Part shown: piece after piece, positions 25,774 through 33,059 of the stretch
How the letters are laid out: each line of letters opens with the position of its first letter
Numbering within the stretch: position 1 is the first letter of the stretch
DNA from: Pelosinus sp. IPA-1
GTDB taxonomy: Bacteria > Bacillota > Negativicutes > DSM-13327
Assembly (NCBI RefSeq): GCF_030269905.1
Contig: NZ_BSVC01000007.1
Coordinates: 289,294 to 353,293, forward strand
Direction: 5' to 3'
Length of the DNA: 64,000 bases
Notes under the pieces: model-generated
What the model saw: the letters and a program-made list of their open reading frames with translations, nothing else
Told to the model about the DNA's origin: nothing
Databases searched by the model: none
Program-made: the position numbers and the translations under genes

Positions 25774-25862
25774 CACTGTCTGAGATTGAAAGGGATGCCT
25801 TATATTTAGTTTTGGAATGGGCTAACGAAAAAGAAAAGGAAAATCAGGAACAAGAGGATTGA
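25366..25862 (+). CDS. Tail assembly chaperone, -1 frameshift fusion product
   Basis: Slipping back one base at 25689-25695 continues translation from CTT at 25695 for 55 more codons to TGA 25860-25862, a fusion of about 165 aa. The added part reads LAERADLYRFIQ, then YHGWLTLSEIERDALYLVLEW and an acidic Glu/Lys end, like the T extensions of other phage chaperones. It corresponds to lambda gpGT. The extension has no good start codon or ribosome site of its own. Confidence 0.85.
25689..25695 (+). promoter_or_regulatory. Programmed -1 ribosomal frameshift site (A_AAA_AAC)
   Basis: The heptamer has X-XXY-YYZ form in the reading frame of the chaperone gene, so both tRNAs can re-pair one base back. 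A weak hairpin (ACCT/AGGT) can form about 15 nt downstream. The -1 frame is open for 165 nt beyond and encodes a plausible protein. Confidence 0.85.
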
Positions 25863-25884
25863 GTCAGGGGTTACCTCCTGACTC
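25861..25884 (+). terminator. Hairpin between chaperone and tape measure genes
   Basis: GAGTCAGG and CCTGACTC form an 8-bp perfect stem directly behind the frameshift product's stop. No T run follows, so it is more likely an mRNA structure or a translation block than a terminator. Confidence 0.5.
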
Positions 25885-25900
25885 CTAAAGGGGTGAGAAG

Positions 25901-28009
25901 GTGAATGTTTCTTTTTCTGTTGCTATGATGCTACAGGCCGTTAATAATATGGGACCTGGAATCCAGAGCGCTCAGCGGATGATTAGCAGTCTAGGACAAT
26001 CTTTTAAGGACGTTGCCAAACAAAGTAGCCAATTGAATCCTGTAGAAGGTTGGGAAAATAAAATTAACCGAGTGGCTGAGGCTGCTAAGAGAATAGGTAA
26101 AGAGCTTAAAGATTCCGGCAAACGAATCACTGAGCAAGGTGAAAAACTGCAACAATCTGGTATGCGGAATACTGTTGAAGGGGCATCACTAATGGCCCCT
26201 GTATTACATATGGCAGAAGAAGCTGGAAAACTTCAAATGAAAAAGGCATCAATGGGAATGTCTGGTATTAGTGGGCAAGGCGTGGATAATTTAATGGCAA
26301 AAGCAGACGAATTTATACAACAAAGAATTCTGTTTGATAAAACTGAAATTGCCGATATGTTTTTAAACATGCGTCAATCAGGGATGCTAGAAGGCAACAT
26401 ACTTCGAGGATCTGACCGGTTAGTAAGGTTTGCAGAACTTGAAAATATCCGGCGCGGAACGGAAGGAACTGAAACTGCAAAAATACTGGCTCAAATGGCT
26501 GAGCGCGGAGGTGTATTGCGTGATCCCAACATAGAGCGCTGGAATGAATTTTTGGAAATTACCAACCAGGTTGCTACTGTGACCACTGCCGGCATGCGGG
26601 AGTTACATGAGTCCAGTAAGTATTTGGAGCCTACAGCACAAATTGCTGGATGGAATGAAAAAGATATGATGTGGTCACAGGGTATTGCCGCCAGGTTTGG
26701 TTTGGAAGGCAGCGTTGCTGGAACTGACTTAAAAGATATGATCTCTCGTCTTAATCCGTATAAGTGGTTAAAACAAGGGCGGCCGGATCAGCATTTGGAT
26801 GCAATGGAGCGGCTTGGCTGGCTGAATGATGTAGAGACTCATAAAATGAAGTCTGGGCGCACAGCCTTTGATAGTATTGGCGGAAGTGTAATGCTCAATA
26901 AAGATGGTTCAACGAAGAATATGCTTGAAGTATTCGGGCAGTTTTCTAAATCATATGAGAAGTATAAAGATTTGCCGAATGGCATGGCTCTTTTTGCTGC
27001 AGATATGCATAAAGTGCTCGGGGAGCAAGGGGAGAAAACGGCGCTTTTAGTGGCTAAAAATTACGATGTTATTACTCAAATGGTTGGAGATGCCCAGAAA
27101 GTTAAGCCTATTGAAGAACAAATAAACGAATACGCAAAAGGGTACATGGGTAGCTATAAGGCTTTTAAAGCCTCAATACATAACTTAGAAATAGAAGCTG
27201 GGGATTTATTATTGCCGAGTTTGACACAGGCATCACAAACATTGCGCGAATGGGTTAAAAACATAAGAGAATTCACGACTGCTCATCCGGGAGTTGTAAG
27301 TGGTATGTTAAAATTTATACTTGCTATGGGGGCTTTAAAAGTCGTTGTCGGGGTTGTACAAATTATCTTTGGTACTCTTTTAACAACCTTCGGCGGAGGA
27401 ATGAAAGTTTTTGGAGGGATATCTACTGGTGTAGGTTGGATTTTAAAGAAACTTATAGATTTAAACGTCGGGTTTGGATTATTTAAAGCTACTGGAGCTG
27501 GATTTTGGGGATCGTTATGGCAAGGAGCCCAATTAGCTTTTCCTTGGTTGAGTAAATTGAGCGGTTGGGTAGTTGGATTTACTCCCATATGGCTATCGAA
27601 TGCGGCCAGAATAGGTGCAGGATGGCTTATTGCTTTAGGACCAGTAGGCTGGATTATTTTAGGTGTAACTGCTGCAATTGTGGCAGCTGTTTGGGCTTGG
27701 AAAAATAACTTTTTGGGGTTTGGGGATGTTGTCAATAATATAGTTGATCGGCTAGGAAGACTTATTGACCGAGTAAAAGAATACCTCGGCTTATCACAAA
27801 AAATGCAGTTTTACGGCCCAATCAAGGGGGTAGAGCTTGCTACAGGTGATCAACCGTTTATTGGTGGAAAACGTAGTAATACAAGCAATGTTATACAAAA
27901 TGTCAATGTGAATGTCCCTACTACCAATGAAGCAAATCAATTTATAGCCAATTTAGAAGTACCAGGTAAGTATAAAAGTGATGATTATAACCCTAGATTC
28001 TCTTTCTAG
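25901..28009 (+). CDS. Tail tape measure protein
   Basis: A 702-aa protein starting at GTG 25901 after AAAGGGGTG. The N-terminal 100 residues are helical, followed by MKKASMGMSGISGQGVDNL, a phage tail TP901-type tape measure motif region. Residues 460-620 hold several hydrophobic stretches (LKFILAMGALKVVVGVVQIIF, IALGPVGWIILGVTAAIVAAV), typical of the part that enters the membrane during DNA injection. Its length sets tail length; about 700 aa implies a tail of roughly 0.1 micrometre by the usual 0.15 nm per residue rule. Confidence 0.9.
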   Translation: MNVSFSVAMMLQAVNNMGPGIQSAQRMISSLGQSFKDVAKQSSQLNPVEGWENKINRVAEAAKRIGKELKDSGKRITEQGEKLQQSGMRNTVEGASLMAPVLHMAEEAGKLQMKKASMGMSGISGQGVDNLMAKADEFIQQRILFDKTEIADMFLNMRQSGMLEGNILRGSDRLVRFAELENIRRGTEGTETAKILAQMAERGGVLRDPNIERWNEFLEITNQVATVTTAGMRELHESSKYLEPTAQIAGWNEKDMMWSQGIAARFGLEGSVAGTDLKDMISRLNPYKWLKQGRPDQHLDAMERLGWLNDVETHKMKSGRTAFDSIGGSVMLNKDGSTKNMLEVFGQFSKSYEKYKDLPNGMALFAADMHKVLGEQGEKTALLVAKNYDVITQMVGDAQKVKPIEEQINEYAKGYMGSYKAFKASIHNLEIEAGDLLLPSLTQASQTLREWVKNIREFTTAHPGVVSGMLKFILAMGALKVVVGVVQIIFGTLLTTFGGGMKVFGGISTGVGWILKKLIDLNVGFGLFKATGAGFWGSLWQGAQLAFPWLSKLSGWVVGFTPIWLSNAARIGAGWLIALGPVGWIILGVTAAIVAAVWAWKNNFLGFGDVVNNIVDRLGRLIDRVKEYLGLSQKMQFYGPIKGVELATGDQPFIGGKRSNTSNVIQNVNVNVPTTNEANQFIANLEVPGKYKSDDYNPRFSF

Positions 28010-28021
28010 TGAGGTGATGTA

Positions 28022-29062
28022 ATGGAAATCGTATTAGGTGACATTAAAATAGCAATTCCACCCGAGCGTAAAATTGATTTTACTGGCATGCGTACCATGG
28101 TCAAATATGATGTACCTGGTGATCGTCCCAGGTATCAAGATATGGGGCGTGATGAAAGAACCGTTAAATGGAATGGTATCTTTTATGGGGATGGTGCTTA
28201 TGACCAGGCATTAGCCCTACAAGCTTATTATGATAGCGGTAAGAATATTGATGATGGAACTGAAAAAGGTGGTTTCTTATTTTTATTCGAAGATATTTCT
28301 TGTCGGGTATTGATTAAAAGCTATTCTTTTCAATACTATCGAAAAGATAAAGTTCGCTATGATATTGAGTTGGTACGTCTTGAAAGTGATTATGATAAAA
28401 AAGATGCTCAGGAAAAAACAAAAACCGATAAGGTGGCAAAAGCAAAAAGCGGCTTGGATAAATTGAAAGATGATATCAATAAGGCAATGAAAACGGTTAA
28501 TGATGTTTCAAAGACCGCGCAAAAAATTCAGCAAAGCCTATACAATGCAAGAAAGTCTTATTTATCCGTAGTAAATTCGGTTACAAGCCCAATTAAAAAT
28601 ATGAAACAGCAGCTTACAAATGTAAAAAGTGCTTTTGATCGTACCTTGGCAACGGTTAACCATTCGATTGGGCGCGTATCAACTCCATCAAGTAGGCATG
28701 AATTAACTGATGCTCTTAAAACCATGCAAACAACGATACCATTGGCGCAATCGTTAGTAGTATTAGCACAACAAAGAAGCTTAGGGATTAGGCTAGAGGA
28801 AGTCATTTCACAGATGAAGACAAGACAAGTAAAGCAGGGTGATTCATTACGATCGATCGCTACGGAGGTTTTAGGGAATCCTCATCAGTGGATTTTACTA
28901 GCTCAGCTTAACCGCTTATCAAGTAGTATTATTCCCTCCGGTATAAAAACAGTAAAGGTACCGGATAACACCAATCTAGCCAATATTCAAAGTATGATTG
29001 ATGAGCAAGTCAGCCAACTACCTAAAGCGGTATCTAATTATTTACCAAGGAATTTGAGGTGA
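28022..29062 (+). CDS. LysM-containing tail/baseplate protein (DNA circularization N-domain type)
   Basis: A 346-aa protein with an N-terminal beta domain (residues 1-125, including ERTVKWNGIFYGD) like the N-domain of Mu gp43/DNA circularization proteins, a helical Lys-rich centre, and a LysM-like C-terminal domain (VKQGDSLRSIATEVLGNPHQWILLAQLN, residues 275-325). XkdP-type proteins with LysM occupy the same place in PBSX-like tails. It probably links tube and baseplate hub. Confidence 0.8.
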   Translation: MEIVLGDIKIAIPPERKIDFTGMRTMVKYDVPGDRPRYQDMGRDERTVKWNGIFYGDGAYDQALALQAYYDSGKNIDDGTEKGGFLFLFEDISCRVLIKSYSFQYYRKDKVRYDIELVRLESDYDKKDAQEKTKTDKVAKAKSGLDKLKDDINKAMKTVNDVSKTAQKIQQSLYNARKSYLSVVNSVTSPIKNMKQQLTNVKSAFDRTLATVNHSIGRVSTPSSRHELTDALKTMQTTIPLAQSLVVLAQQRSLGIRLEEVISQMKTRQVKQGDSLRSIATEVLGNPHQWILLAQLNRLSSSIIPSGIKTVKVPDNTNLANIQSMIDEQVSQLPKAVSNYLPRNLR

Positions 29063-29066
29063 TCAT

Positions 29067-30149
29067 ATGGGGGCGCATCGATGCTGGATAGAGGTTGTAG
29101 ATCCTAATACAAGTGAACTAGTGGCTGTTAGATGGACGGATATTATCAATCTAAATATTGATTTATCTTTATACTTGGCTGCCGACAGTTTTGATTGTAC
29201 ATTACGAAATGATCTCCTTCTCTCCGAGTATTTACGGAAAGAGCAGGAGATTTCTTTTTGGATTGGATCCGTAGCGAATCCGAATCAATGGGGTAAAGAG
29301 GAACTTACTCACGTATTTACTGGTAAGATTGATGGAGTACGTCCTTTTTTTGGTGACCAAATGACAGTGCAGTTGGTTGGCCGCGATTATTCATCCAGGC
29401 TAATTGATACTGAGTTCTCAGTTGCCTTTGCGGAAAGAACGGCTTCGCAAATTGCGATTCTGTTGGCGAAGAAGCATGATCTTGCCTATGAGGTAGTTCC
29501 AACAGAAGTAGTAATTGAAAAAGACCTATACAAAGATCGTAAAGAGTGGGCCATCCTTCAGGAGCTGGCAGATCGCGAAGGATATGTTTGCTATGTAAAA
29601 AAGGATAAAGTACTGTATTTTGGGCCGAGAAAAGATAATGATGATACGATTATTGCGGAATTGAACTATAGGCAAAAAGAAAGGTCCAATGTATTATCCA
29701 TCCAGTTTGATGATAGTTTAGTGGGTGTCATTAATTACGTTATTGTACGTCATTGGTCTGGAAAGAAAAAAGGACTCATTGTGGGAGAGGCCAAGAATCA
29801 AGACCTTATTGAAGCTTATGGAGAAAAGAAAAGAGTCGTTTATGATCCGAAAGCTAAAACAAAGGAATTAGCGGATCAAATTGCTGCAAAGAAATTAAAA
29901 GAATGGTCTAGGACAGTAGTAACAGGAGAACAGATCCGAGTCGCTTCGTCACCACTTATGGAACCTGAAAAAATGGTATCTGTAAAAGGTTGTGGCAGAT
30001 TTGATAGCAACTATTATATTGAGAAAGTGCATCATACTTTTTCAAAAACCAGCGGATTTTTTACAGAAGTAAATGTAACTTCTGAACGTCCTGATAGTGC
30101 GGCACAATACCGGAAAGATTTATATAATTATGAAGAAAGAAAAATGTAG
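29067..30149 (+). CDS. Baseplate hub protein (Mu gpP / phage late control D-like)
   Basis: A 360-aa hub protein. The N-terminal TLRNDLLLSEYLRKEQEISFWIG and the FTGKIDGVRPFFGDQMTVQLVGRDYSSRLIDTEF-type segment (residues 85-120) are typical, as is the REGYVCYVKKDKVLYFG segment of the second domain. Trimers form the centre of the baseplate on which the spike sits. It comes 4 nt after the LysM gene and 8 nt before the spike gene. Confidence 0.88.
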   Translation: MGAHRCWIEVVDPNTSELVAVRWTDIINLNIDLSLYLAADSFDCTLRNDLLLSEYLRKEQEISFWIGSVANPNQWGKEELTHVFTGKIDGVRPFFGDQMTVQLVGRDYSSRLIDTEFSVAFAERTASQIAILLAKKHDLAYEVVPTEVVIEKDLYKDRKEWAILQELADREGYVCYVKKDKVLYFGPRKDNDDTIIAELNYRQKERSNVLSIQFDDSLVGVINYVIVRHWSGKKKGLIVGEAKNQDLIEAYGEKKRVVYDPKAKTKELADQIAAKKLKEWSRTVVTGEQIRVASSPLMEPEKMVSVKGCGRFDSNYYIEKVHHTFSKTSGFFTEVNVTSERPDSAAQYRKDLYNYEERKM

Positions 30150-30157
30150 GTGAGCGT

Positions 30158-30559
30158 ATGCGAAGAGAGCCAAAACAAGATACACTGCCACAGTGCGGAG
30201 TTGTGACAAGCGTAGATCAAACCAGGTATAGGGTAAAAGTGTATATACCACTGCTTGACATTGAAAATGATTATATTCGTGTTGGTAGTCAGTATGTTGG
30301 TGCTGGTTGGGGCTTGTATGCATTACCACATGTAGGGGATGAAGTTTTAGTTATTTTCCCAAACGGTGACTTGAATAACGGTATTGTAGCTTGCAGGCTT
30401 TATAGTGAAGAATGCGATCCTGCTCCTCAAGAGGGGGATTCCTTGACGCTAGTGCATGAATCTGGTTCAATTTTACGGTTTGATAAAGCCGGTAATGTTA
30501 CTTTAGAAGCCAAGGGCAATTTAACACTACGCGGCGCGAATGTGTATATCAACGAATGA
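30158..30559 (+). CDS. Baseplate assembly protein V / spike
   Basis: A 133-aa protein with an OB-fold domain (CGVVTSVDQTRYRVKVYIP, then ALPHVGDEVLVIFPNGDLNNGIV) and a short beta-helix (SGSILRFDKAGNVTLEAKGNLTLRG). This is the gpV/gp45 spike pattern. Trimers form the membrane-piercing needle, topped here by the PAAR protein of the next gene. Confidence 0.9.
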   Translation: MRREPKQDTLPQCGVVTSVDQTRYRVKVYIPLLDIENDYIRVGSQYVGAGWGLYALPHVGDEVLVIFPNGDLNNGIVACRLYSEECDPAPQEGDSLTLVHESGSILRFDKAGNVTLEAKGNLTLRGANVYINE

Positions 30560-30568
30560 GGTGGTTGT

Positions 30569-30889
30569 ATGGCAGCTGTGACTAGGCAAGGGGATTCAAC
30601 TACAGGTGTTTGTAATTTAGGTTTACCATGCTGCCCTCATGGGCGCTCAGGAACAAATCAGACAGATAGTCCCAATGTTTATGTTAATGGTAAGCCTGTA
30701 CATCGATTACATGACACTGGGCCTACAAATTGTCCTCATGGAGGAACATTTCAAAGTGTGGGTGGATCAAGTACCGTATTTATCAATGGTCAGCCTGCAA
30801 CACGGATAGGAGATACAACCACATGCCTGTTATGCGGTCAATCAGGGAGTCATTCGTCAGGTTCTCCAAATGTTTTTATTGGGGGGTGA
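30569..30889 (+). CDS. PAAR-like spike tip protein
   Basis: A 106-aa protein with PAAR-type repeats: VTRQGDSTTG, SPNVYVNGKPVHRLHDTG, STVFINGQPATRIGDTT and SGSPNVFIGG. Several Cys and His (CCPHG, NCPHGG, CLLCG) could hold the metal ion at the tip. It sharpens the spike. It lies directly between spike and wedge genes and overlaps the next start. Confidence 0.88.
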   Translation: MAAVTRQGDSTTGVCNLGLPCCPHGRSGTNQTDSPNVYVNGKPVHRLHDTGPTNCPHGGTFQSVGGSSTVFINGQPATRIGDTTTCLLCGQSGSHSSGSPNVFIGG

Positions 30890-31323
30890 TAGTTATAAAA
30901 AATAAAGCATTAGGAATCGATATTGCGCTTGAAAGTAATTCAAATTTGCTTGCTGCTACAGGTGATATAAGGACTACGGATACTAACGATTTGGCTGTTA
31001 TAGATGATTTAGAAGTTGTACGCCAGGCGTTAGTAAAAAGGCTAAATACTAGAAAAGGTGAGCTTTGGGCGCATCCTGAGTATGGTTGTGATATTTGGGA
31101 TATTCTTTCTGAGTTAATGACCGACACCTGGTATAAACAGGCTGTATCAACCATACGTGATTGTATCAATGATGATCCCAGGTCACAAGTAATTAGTGTG
31201 ACTTATGATTCCGTACCACAAGATAGGCAAGTTACATTCACTATTCTGTATAGTGTTATAGATGGGCGTAAAGATAATTTAGTATGGGACTATGCACCAG
31301 AGGCGGTGACGGATAGTGTTTAA
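30886..31323 (+). CDS. Baseplate wedge protein (gp25/DUF2634-like)
   Basis: About 145 aa if begun at GTG 30886, which overlaps the PAAR stop as GTGA. The gene lacks an ATG start; ATA at 30895, ideally spaced from GGGGGGTGAT, is a rare-codon alternative. The middle holds VVRQALVKRLNTRKGELWAHPEYG, the gp25-like signature, and the C-terminus is beta-rich. It initiates sheath assembly on the baseplate wedge. Confidence 0.8.
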   Translation: MIVIKNKALGIDIALESNSNLLAATGDIRTTDTNDLAVIDDLEVVRQALVKRLNTRKGELWAHPEYGCDIWDILSELMTDTWYKQAVSTIRDCINDDPRSQVISVTYDSVPQDRQVTFTILYSVIDGRKDNLVWDYAPEAVTDSV

Positions 31324-32377
31324 AAAGTTTCAGGACATTCTAACTGATTTATTTAACTACATTGGAGAAAGCAAAGTAGTTACTGATTTTAATGTTGGAT
31401 CTGTTTTACGGACAATTCTCGAAGCTGTAGCTGCCATAGTGGAGGAACTATGGTATAAGCTACAGTTTTTTGTTTCCTTGTTTTTCTTAGATTCATCCCA
31501 GGGAGAATGGATCGATCGGCGTTTGAATGATTTTGGAATGGAACGAAAAGAAGGATCGGAAGCTTACGGAACTATCACCATTGGTCGTGATTCACCTTCA
31601 CCGATTAGTATTTTGATATCAGCTGGTACAATTTTTCAAAATGATACCGGTGAATTGCAGTTTATTACTCAGGGTGATGCTAGATTAAACATTGGTGATT
31701 CTACTGTTGAAGTCACAGCCCAGGCGGTAGACACCGGAACTGATTATAATTTAGCTTCAGGAACGGTGCTTAAACAAGCTGGAATAGCAATCTCAGGGAT
31801 CGAGTGGGCAAAGATTAAAATTATGGGTGGCGGTGAAGATATTGAGTCTGATGATGATTATAAAAATCGCGTCCCTGATTACTTTGATTCCCTAAGTCGC
31901 GGAACTGCTCCAGCAATCAAATATGCAGCATCTACAGTGAAAGGCGTAGAATCAGTAACGTTAAAAGAAAATTACCCGTCAAAAGGATGGTTTACAGTTT
32001 ATATTGATGATGGATCAGGCATTGCTAACCAAACCTTACTGCAATCGGTACGTGCTATATTGGAAGATTACAGAGCCTTTACGGTTCAGTATGTTGTTGA
32101 TACCGCTAAGGTGCTGGATTTTAGTGCACAACTGCAAATAACAATAAAAGACGATGATACAAAGTTAGACCAGGTAAAAAATTTAGTGCAGTTAGCAATT
32201 GTAAATTATGTAAATTCCTTAAAGATGGGAGTACCTTTATATCTTGCTGATTTAATCTATTTGGCCAGAGGTATTGATGGTGTAGAGAATGTTCGAATCA
32301 TAGCTCCAGCAAGTGATGTAATAGCTACTAATGATCAAATATTAAGGACTACAGCTGATAAGGTTGTGATTCTATGA
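31316..32377 (+). CDS. Baseplate J-like wedge protein
   Basis: A 353-aa protein starting at GTG 31316 inside the previous gene. It has the gpJ pattern: an N-terminal helical part (GSVLRTILEAVAAIVEELWYKLQ), AGTIFQNDTGELQFIT, GGGEDIESDDDYKNR with LSRGTAPAIKYAAS, and a C-terminal domain. It forms the wedge arms that open the baseplate. It overlaps the following gene by 4 nt. Confidence 0.9.
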   Translation: MFKKFQDILTDLFNYIGESKVVTDFNVGSVLRTILEAVAAIVEELWYKLQFFVSLFFLDSSQGEWIDRRLNDFGMERKEGSEAYGTITIGRDSPSPISILISAGTIFQNDTGELQFITQGDARLNIGDSTVEVTAQAVDTGTDYNLASGTVLKQAGIAISGIEWAKIKIMGGGEDIESDDDYKNRVPDYFDSLSRGTAPAIKYAASTVKGVESVTLKENYPSKGWFTVYIDDGSGIANQTLLQSVRAILEDYRAFTVQYVVDTAKVLDFSAQLQITIKDDDTKLDQVKNLVQLAIVNYVNSLKMGVPLYLADLIYLARGIDGVENVRIIAPASDVIATNDQILRTTADKVVIL

Positions 32378-33048
32378 AAATTATTGAATATTTGAAGTGG
32401 TTTGGTGAAGATGCAATCAAACCAGGAACGGTCCTTTATATAACGGCTGCAACGATTCAAACTATTGTAGATGCTGTTGAGTCCGGTATAACGTATTTAA
32501 TTAATCAAATATACCTGATGACAGCAACTGGCATATGGCTAGATCGCTGGGGGTGGGATTTGGCAAGATTGCGTCGCCAAACATTGGAAAGTGATGAGGC
32601 TTTTCGGACAAGGATTATTTTGACTTTGTTTCGAATAAAGGGGATTCGAAAATCTATTAAGCAGGTTATTAAAATTTCGACAGGCAATGATCCGATTGAA
32701 ATTTTTGAGCCAATTCGAGATACGGCATATTGGAATGCCGGCTTTTTTTATACTCCAAAACAGGAAGCTGATACAGCAGCGGCAACAGATGGAACTGGTG
32801 TGTATTGCGCTAGGATGGGAACAAGTCAAGATACGACTTATACCGGTTATGTTCGTGTGCGCTTAGCGGGGGATTATCATGGTGGTGCAGGATTGTCCTA
32901 TTTTGATTCGCTGGTTTTTACTAGTCGAATGTTTTTCTTTTCCTCTACAGTTGATACGAAAAGAGCTTTGACAAGGGATGATATCGCAAACGCGGTTCAC
33001 TTGGTACAGCCTGCCGGTACACAGATTTTTGTTGAATTTTTACAGTGA
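32374..33048 (+). CDS. Baseplate wedge / tail protein I-like (Mu gp48, YmfQ type)
   Basis: A 224-aa protein overlapping the J gene. IWLDRWGWDLARLRRQTLESDEAFRTRI is the characteristic segment; TLFRIKGIRKSIKQVIKISTG follows, then a beta-rich C-terminus. Proteins of this kind link the wedge to the tail fibre encoded next. Confidence 0.82.
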   Translation: MKIIEYLKWFGEDAIKPGTVLYITAATIQTIVDAVESGITYLINQIYLMTATGIWLDRWGWDLARLRRQTLESDEAFRTRIILTLFRIKGIRKSIKQVIKISTGNDPIEIFEPIRDTAYWNAGFFYTPKQEADTAAATDGTGVYCARMGTSQDTTYTGYVRVRLAGDYHGGAGLSYFDSLVFTSRMFFFSSTVDTKRALTRDDIANAVHLVQPAGTQIFVEFLQ

Positions 33049-33059
33049 GGTGATTCATA

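Noticed and set aside
27283..27735. 150-codon minus-strand ORF rich in Pro and Thr within the tape measure gene
   Set aside because: It mirrors hydrophobic Gly-rich codons of a clear phage gene, has no ribosome site and no plausible protein fold.
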